From contig JADJRB010000001.1 in NCBI GenBank assembly GCA_016712445.1, positions 2,356,001 to 2,420,000 on the forward strand: 64,000 nt of DNA, in the 5' to 3' direction. The stretch comes from Acidobacteriota bacterium (lineage in GTDB: Bacteria > Pseudomonadota > Alphaproteobacteria > Caulobacterales > Hyphomonadaceae). The translations under genes were made by a program, and so were the position numbers. Positions 60,103 through 64,000 of this stretch are shown in pieces. How positions within the stretch are numbered: position 1 is the stretch's first letter; every line of letters starts with the position of its first letter. Under the pieces are notes generated by a model that was not told where the DNA came from, ran no database searches, and saw only the letters and a program-made list of their open reading frames with translations.

Positions 60103-61224
60103 TCAGCCGTCTTCGCGGTAGGCGACGAAAGCGAGGGCCACGAACAGCACGAAGAGGGGCGGGGACCAGGCCGCAACAGGCGGCGGCGCGGCGCCTGTGG
60201 CCCCGAGGCTCGCCGAAAACTGGGTGAAGAAATAGAGGTCCACGGCGGCCAGGACACCGGTCGCCAGCAGCCGCGATGTGCCGCCCAGTCGCTGCAGGCG
60301 CAGGCACGCGAGCGCCCCGATCAGCGCCATCGCGACGAACAGGATGGGCGTCGCCGTCAGCGCATACCAGCGCATCGTGTAGCGCGAGGCGTCGAGCCCG
60401 GCGGCCTTGGTGTCATAGATGAAGCCGGGCAGGTCCCAGAAGCCGATCGTGTTCGGCGAGGCGAACTTGTCGAGCAGCGTCACCGCGTCCAGCGAAGTCG
60501 GGATGGCAAGGTTCGCCTTGCGCTCCGGCGGCTGGTTGGGAAGGTTCTCGACGAGGTTCTCAAGCTGCCAGAAGCCGTCGTTCAGCGTCGCCTTCTCGGC
60601 GTCGATGCGGCGCACGAAGGCGAAGTCGCTGGTTGGCTTGCGGCCGGAATAGAGACGCTGCTCCTCGATGATCTTCACGTCGCGCAGCGTGCGCCCCGAA
60701 TCTTCCACCTTGCGGGCGTGGATCACGAACTGGCTGGTGTCGTCGCCCTGGCGCAGCCAGATGCCGGTGTCGGCAACCGCCAGCGTCTCCTGCCCGATCT
60801 GCAACAGCCGGGCACGCTCGAACTCGAACGACTGGGTGAGGCGGGCGGCGAAGGGATTGAGCACGAGGGAAGAGAACAGGCCGAGGCCGACCGACAGCAC
60901 GATCACCGGGGTCAGGAACCGCCAGGCCGACAGCCCGCTGGCGCGGATGATCGACAGCTCCGAGCGCCGGTTCAGCCGCGTGAAGGCGAGCATGCAGGCC
61001 GCCAGCAAGGCGAAGGGCAGGGTCTGCTCGATCAGCAGCGGCATCTTCATCAGCGACAGGCGCAGCGCGCTGACGAGGCTGAGGCTGACATCGCCGCCGA
61101 CGGTGCGCAGCTGTTCCACCACGTCGATCATCAGGATCGCCAGCAGCAGCAGGCTGAGCACCATGATGAGGCCCGACAGGCACTCTTTCAGGATATAGGT
61201 CTGGATGCGTGACAGGAACGGCAT
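60103..61224 (-). CDS. lptG: LPS export ABC transporter permease LptG
   Basis: A 373-residue YjgP/YjgQ-family permease with six hydrophobic segments, three at each end, and a periplasmic beta-jellyroll between (residues about 120-270). The start PFLSRIQTYILKECLSGLIMVLSL and the segment NRRSELSIIRASGLSAWRFL (coupling helix) are typical. As the second gene of the pair it corresponds to LptG. Together with LptF and the ATPase LptB it extracts LPS from the inner membrane and passes it to LptA and LptD. Its ATG shares one base with the lptF stop. Confidence 0.9.
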   Translation of the reverse strand: MPFLSRIQTYILKECLSGLIMVLSLLLLAILMIDVVEQLRTVGGDVSLSLVSALRLSLMKMPLLIEQTLPFALLAACMLAFTRLNRRSELSIIRASGLSAWRFLTPVIVLSVGLGLFSSLVLNPFAARLTQSFEFERARLLQIGQETLAVADTGIWLRQGDDTSQFVIHARKVEDSGRTLRDVKIIEEQRLYSGRKPTSDFAFVRRIDAEKATLNDGFWQLENLVENLPNQPPERKANLAIPTSLDAVTLLDKFASPNTIGFWDLPGFIYDTKAAGLDASRYTMRWYALTATPILFVAMALIGALACLRLQRLGGTSRLLATGVLAAVDLYFFTQFSASLGATGAAPPPVAAWSPPLFVLFVALAFVAYREDG

Positions 61225-62366
61225 CAGACAACCGCCTCATCGCGCGAGATCAGCACACCGCCCATCGGTGGCGGCCGTTTCCCGATATTGCGCCCGCGTC
61301 CGAAATAGACCCAGGACAAGCTGGCGATCACCAGCAACGGCACGGCCCATTGCACGGCGTTCAGCGCCGGATCGTTGGCCGCCTCGGACTGCAGCGCCAG
61401 CTGCACGATCAGGACCAGCGCCGCGGCGCCGGTCGCGAAGCCGATCCGCTTGGAATAACCCTGCCGGCTGAAGTCGCCGCCCAACACAGCGACGATGGCC
61501 AGTAGCGCCATCACGATATTGAGCAGCGGCGTCGTCAGGCGCGCATGCGCTTCGGCGAGGAAGCCGTCGGCTTCCTTGTTCTGGAAGTAGTCCTTGCGGT
61601 CGACGAAGAACAGTTCGTGCAGGTATTTGTCCGACGCCTTCAGGATCAGCTCGGAGTCTTCCTTCATGAACTCGGTCAGGTCGAACATGTACTGGTCGAA
61701 CTCGAGGATCGACAGTTGCTGGTTCGGATCGAGCTGCTGGCTCAGCGCGTCTCGCAGCAGCAAAGTCGGGCGGCCTTCCACGCTGACCAGCGCCGCCGAA
61801 CGGGCGAGGATGTCGGTCGGATAGTCCGGGTCCGTCATGTCGGAGATCAGCACACCGCGCAGCTCGCCGTTCACCTGCTCGCGCGCGTAGAAGGTCAGGC
61901 GTTCACCGTTCGTCGTGAACTGGCCGGGCCGGATCAGGGCGGCGGCGAGGTCTGCCCGCGCCACCGCGACGGCTTCGCGCATGGTGCGCTGCGCGGCGGG
62001 TTGCACCCAGAGGTTCACCGCGAGGTGCAGCACGGCGCACATCACCGCCAGCCGCAGCACGGGCGAGGCGACCTGCCAGCGCGTCATCCCGGCGGCCTGC
62101 GCCACCACGATCTCGGAATCCTTGTGGATCCGGTTGAGCGACCAGACGGCGCCGACGAAGATGGCCAGCGGCGTCAGCAGGGCGACCACCTGCGGCGAGC
62201 CGAGCATGACAATATAGAAGTAAGTCAGCGCCGACTGGCGGTTTTCGAGGATCAGGTCGGTCCGCGACAGCCCCTGCGCCAGCAGCGCCATCATGACGAG
62301 CCCGCCGACGATGATCACCACCGCCTGCAGGATCTGACGGAACAGATGGGCCTGGATTTTGGTCAT
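61224..62366 (-). CDS. lptF: LPS export ABC transporter permease LptF
   Basis: A 380-residue permease of the same fold as its neighbour: six hydrophobic segments, with a coupling helix NRIHKDSEIVVAQAAGMTRWQVASP and a periplasmic domain marked by GQFTTNGERLTFYAREQVNGELRGV. Its position before lptG and the start KIQAHLFRQILQAVVIIVGGLVM indicate LptF. The lptD-surA-pdxA-rsmA group lies about 31 kb away, although in many alphaproteobacteria these genes are contiguous. It diverges from pepA, the usual neighbour of lptF. Confidence 0.92.
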   Translation of the reverse strand: MTKIQAHLFRQILQAVVIIVGGLVMMALLAQGLSRTDLILENRQSALTYFYIVMLGSPQVVALLTPLAIFVGAVWSLNRIHKDSEIVVAQAAGMTRWQVASPVLRLAVMCAVLHLAVNLWVQPAAQRTMREAVAVARADLAAALIRPGQFTTNGERLTFYAREQVNGELRGVLISDMTDPDYPTDILARSAALVSVEGRPTLLLRDALSQQLDPNQQLSILEFDQYMFDLTEFMKEDSELILKASDKYLHELFFVDRKDYFQNKEADGFLAEAHARLTTPLLNIVMALLAIVAVLGGDFSRQGYSKRIGFATGAAALVLIVQLALQSEAANDPALNAVQWAVPLLVIASLSWVYFGRGRNIGKRPPPMGGVLISRDEAVV

Positions 62367-62489
62367 CGGGGCGGGGCGGCAGACACTCTGGCTGTAAAAA
62401 CAGGTGGGTAAGTCGGGTGATTTCCCTTGCTAACGAGTTGCGCTTGGCGCGTCGATGCTTAGTTTCCGCTCACAACGGAGTTTCCACAC

Positions 62490-63953
62490 ATGAAGATTAC
62501 ATTCGCAGAAAGCGGCAAGGCGGACATCGCGGCCTTTATCGTAGACGAAGGCGACAAGCTGCCGGCCGCGGCGGCCGCGCTCGACAAGGCCTCGGGCGGC
62601 CTGCTCAGCGAGGCGCTGGAAGGCGGCCGGTTCGACGGCAAGGCCGGCCAGCACGCCTTGATCGTGCTGCCGAAGGGCGGCGAGGCCCGCCGCGCCGTAC
62701 TGATGGGCGGCGGCAAGGCCAAGAAGCGCGATGCCCGCACCCTTGAGAATATCGGCGCACACCTTGTGAAAGCCGTGGCCTCCAGCGGTTTCAAGACCGC
62801 CTCGATTGCAGCGCCTGACGCCGAATCAGCGGCCCGAATCGCGGCGGGTGCCAAGCTCGCTGCGTATCGTTTCGATACCTACTTCACCAAACTGAAGTCC
62901 GACCAGAAGCCGAGCCTGTCCGGCCTCACAGTGGTCACGCCGGACCCGAAAGCAGCGAAGGCGGCCTACGGCCCGCTCGATGCGGCCACCGACGGCACCT
63001 ACCTCGCCCGTGACCTCGTCAACCTGCCTCCGAACGACCTCTATCCGGCCTCGTTCGCCGAACGCATCAAGGAACTCTCGGCGCTCGGCGTCGAAGTCGA
63101 GGTGCTCGGCGAGAAGGAAATGAAGAAGCTCGGCATGGGCGCGCTGCTGGGCGTCGGCCAGGGCTCGGTGAAGGAAAGCCAGCTCGGCATCATGAAATGG
63201 AACGGCGGCAAGGCCGGTGAGGATCCGGTGATCCTTGTCGGCAAGGGCGTCTGCTTCGACACGGGCGGCATCTCGCTGAAGCCCGGCCCCGGCATGGAAG
63301 AGATGCGCGGCGACATGGGCGGCGCAGCGGCCGTGACCGGCACGATGCGGGCGCTGGCGCAGGCGAAAGCCAAGGTCAACGTCGTAGGCCTCATCGGCCT
63401 CGTCGAGAACATGCCGGACGGCAACGCGATCCGCCCCGGCGACATCCTCCGCTCGGCCTCCGGCCAGACGATCGAAGTGCAGAACACCGACGCCGAAGGC
63501 CGCCTCGTGCTGTGCGACGTGCTCTGGTACGCGCAGGAACACTTCAAGCCGAAAGCCATCGTCGACCTCGCGACGCTGACCGGCGCGATCGTCATCTCGC
63601 TCGGCCACCACCATGCCGGCCTGTTCTCGAACAGCGACGACCTCGCCGAAGAACTGACCAAGGCCGGCCTTGCTGAAGGCGAGCGTGTCTGGCGCATGCC
63701 GCTCGGCTCCGAGTACGACTCCCTGATCAAGTCCAAGTTCGCCGACATGCGCAATATTGGCGGCCGCGCAGCGGGCTCGATCACGGCGGCGCAATTCCTG
63801 AAACGCTTCATCAAGGACGGCGTGCGCTGGGCGCATATCGACATCGCCGGCGTGGCCTGGGTCGAAGGCGAGAAAGCCCCGACCGATCCGAGCTGGGCCT
63901 CCGGCTACGGCCCGCGCCTGCTGACGAAGTGGATTACGGACAACTACGAGTAA
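62490..63953 (+). CDS. pepA: Leucyl aminopeptidase PepA (M17)
   Basis: A 487-residue cytosolic leucine aminopeptidase that removes N-terminal residues from peptides and also binds DNA in some bacteria. The di-metal site is recognisable in LVGKGVCFDTGGISLKPGP (Lys and Asp ligands), MRGDMGGAA and NTDAEGRLVLCD (NTDAEGR signature). The N-terminal domain (1-160) is divergent as usual. The ATG at 62490 gives MKITFAESGK. The pepA-lptF-lptG neighbourhood is conserved in proteobacteria. Confidence 0.96.
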   Translation: MKITFAESGKADIAAFIVDEGDKLPAAAAALDKASGGLLSEALEGGRFDGKAGQHALIVLPKGGEARRAVLMGGGKAKKRDARTLENIGAHLVKAVASSGFKTASIAAPDAESAARIAAGAKLAAYRFDTYFTKLKSDQKPSLSGLTVVTPDPKAAKAAYGPLDAATDGTYLARDLVNLPPNDLYPASFAERIKELSALGVEVEVLGEKEMKKLGMGALLGVGQGSVKESQLGIMKWNGGKAGEDPVILVGKGVCFDTGGISLKPGPGMEEMRGDMGGAAAVTGTMRALAQAKAKVNVVGLIGLVENMPDGNAIRPGDILRSASGQTIEVQNTDAEGRLVLCDVLWYAQEHFKPKAIVDLATLTGAIVISLGHHHAGLFSNSDDLAEELTKAGLAEGERVWRMPLGSEYDSLIKSKFADMRNIGGRAAGSITAAQFLKRFIKDGVRWAHIDIAGVAWVEGEKAPTDPSWASGYGPRLLTKWITDNYE

Positions 63954-63963
63954 TACCCAAGTC

Positions 63964-63992
63964 CGCTCACCCCCGCGAAGGCGGGAGTCCCG
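63964..63992. repeat. Start of an intergenic repeat cut by window edge
   Basis: CACCCCCGCGAAGGCGGGAGTCC at 63969-63991 is a short hairpin (CCCGC/GCGGG around GAAG) of a type common in the intergenic DNA of high-GC alphaproteobacteria. It lies just past pepA and continues beyond the window, so only part is visible. Confidence 0.45.
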
Positions 63993-64000
63993 GGCGGCAG

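Noticed and set aside
57341..60121. Antisense open frame of 926 codons across topA
   Set aside because: Same effect as above; repetitive Arg/His/Val composition and no recognisable fold.
1..64000. tRNA, rRNA, CRISPR array, prophage or insertion sequence
   Set aside because: No evenly spaced direct repeats, transposase or integrase frames, or tRNA cloverleaf were recognised by eye; a tRNAscan/CRISPR search could still find a short one, but every gap is too small for a large element.

Overview
The window is high-GC, densely coded chromosomal DNA from an alphaproteobacterium. The adjacent cell-cycle pair divK-pleD, the rpsF-rpsR-rplI-dnaB run, the stand-alone CinA C-terminal domain, a DNA polymerase IV with an N-terminal zinc ribbon, and several outer-membrane biogenesis genes all fit the Caulobacterales/Hyphomonadaceae (Hyphomonas-like). 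That placement is inference from protein style and gene order; no search was run. No tRNA, rRNA, CRISPR array, transposase, integrase or prophage was seen, and no gap between genes exceeds about 220 bases.

Layout. 1-12000 (mostly minus): a truncated exoribonuclease, a lipoprotein-type oligopeptidase B, msrB, a MaoC hydratase, a class V aminotransferase coupled to a GH1 beta-glucosidase, an acyl-CoA ligase, an M28 lipoprotein peptidase, and an overlapping GNAT / SnoaL-like / fatty-acid-hydroxylase trio. 12000-16900: enoyl-CoA hydratase and pncC, then a P-loop kinase, dnaB and the S6-S18-L9 operon with a clear terminator. 17000-24060 (plus): fatty acid synthesis (fabD, fabG, acpP, fabF) followed by mltG, yicC and gmk, interrupted by one reverse esterase gene. 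24060-36630 (minus): a twelve-gene run, ruvX - AEC transporter - pyrB - pseudo-dihydroorotase - MATE - plsY - dprA - lptD - surA - pdxA - rsmA, mostly with overlapping or abutting ends. 36690-43250: the three GatCAB amidotransferase subunit genes, spread over 6.5 kb and separated by a reverse dehydrogenase / SET / lipoprotein block and by two small membrane-protein genes. 43350-48900: a proline/alanine-rich protein of unknown function, then a tight minus-strand operon ridA-like - GDPD - COG3146 acyltransferase - DUF2007 - HIT, then dinB. 49000-52300: divK-pleD, an MFS exporter and rpmG. 52390-60000 (minus): NUDIX, RNase R, a low-GC orphan membrane protein, an M23 lipoprotein peptidase and topA. 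60100-63950: lptG and lptF divergent from pepA.

Themes. Lipid and envelope functions dominate: type II fatty acid synthesis, PlsY, the LPS export proteins LptD/LptF/LptG, the OMP chaperone SurA, the murein enzymes MltG and M23, plus acyl-CoA metabolism. Between genes lie several families of inverted-repeat elements with arms of up to 29-30 bases. The window is mainly housekeeping. I found no convincing new defence or mobile system. The items most worth following up are the pseudo-dihydroorotase beside pyrB, the low-GC orphan gene at 55734-56576, the palindromic intergenic elements, the small SET-domain protein, and the unknown gene at 43355-44014 with its apparently leaderless promoter.
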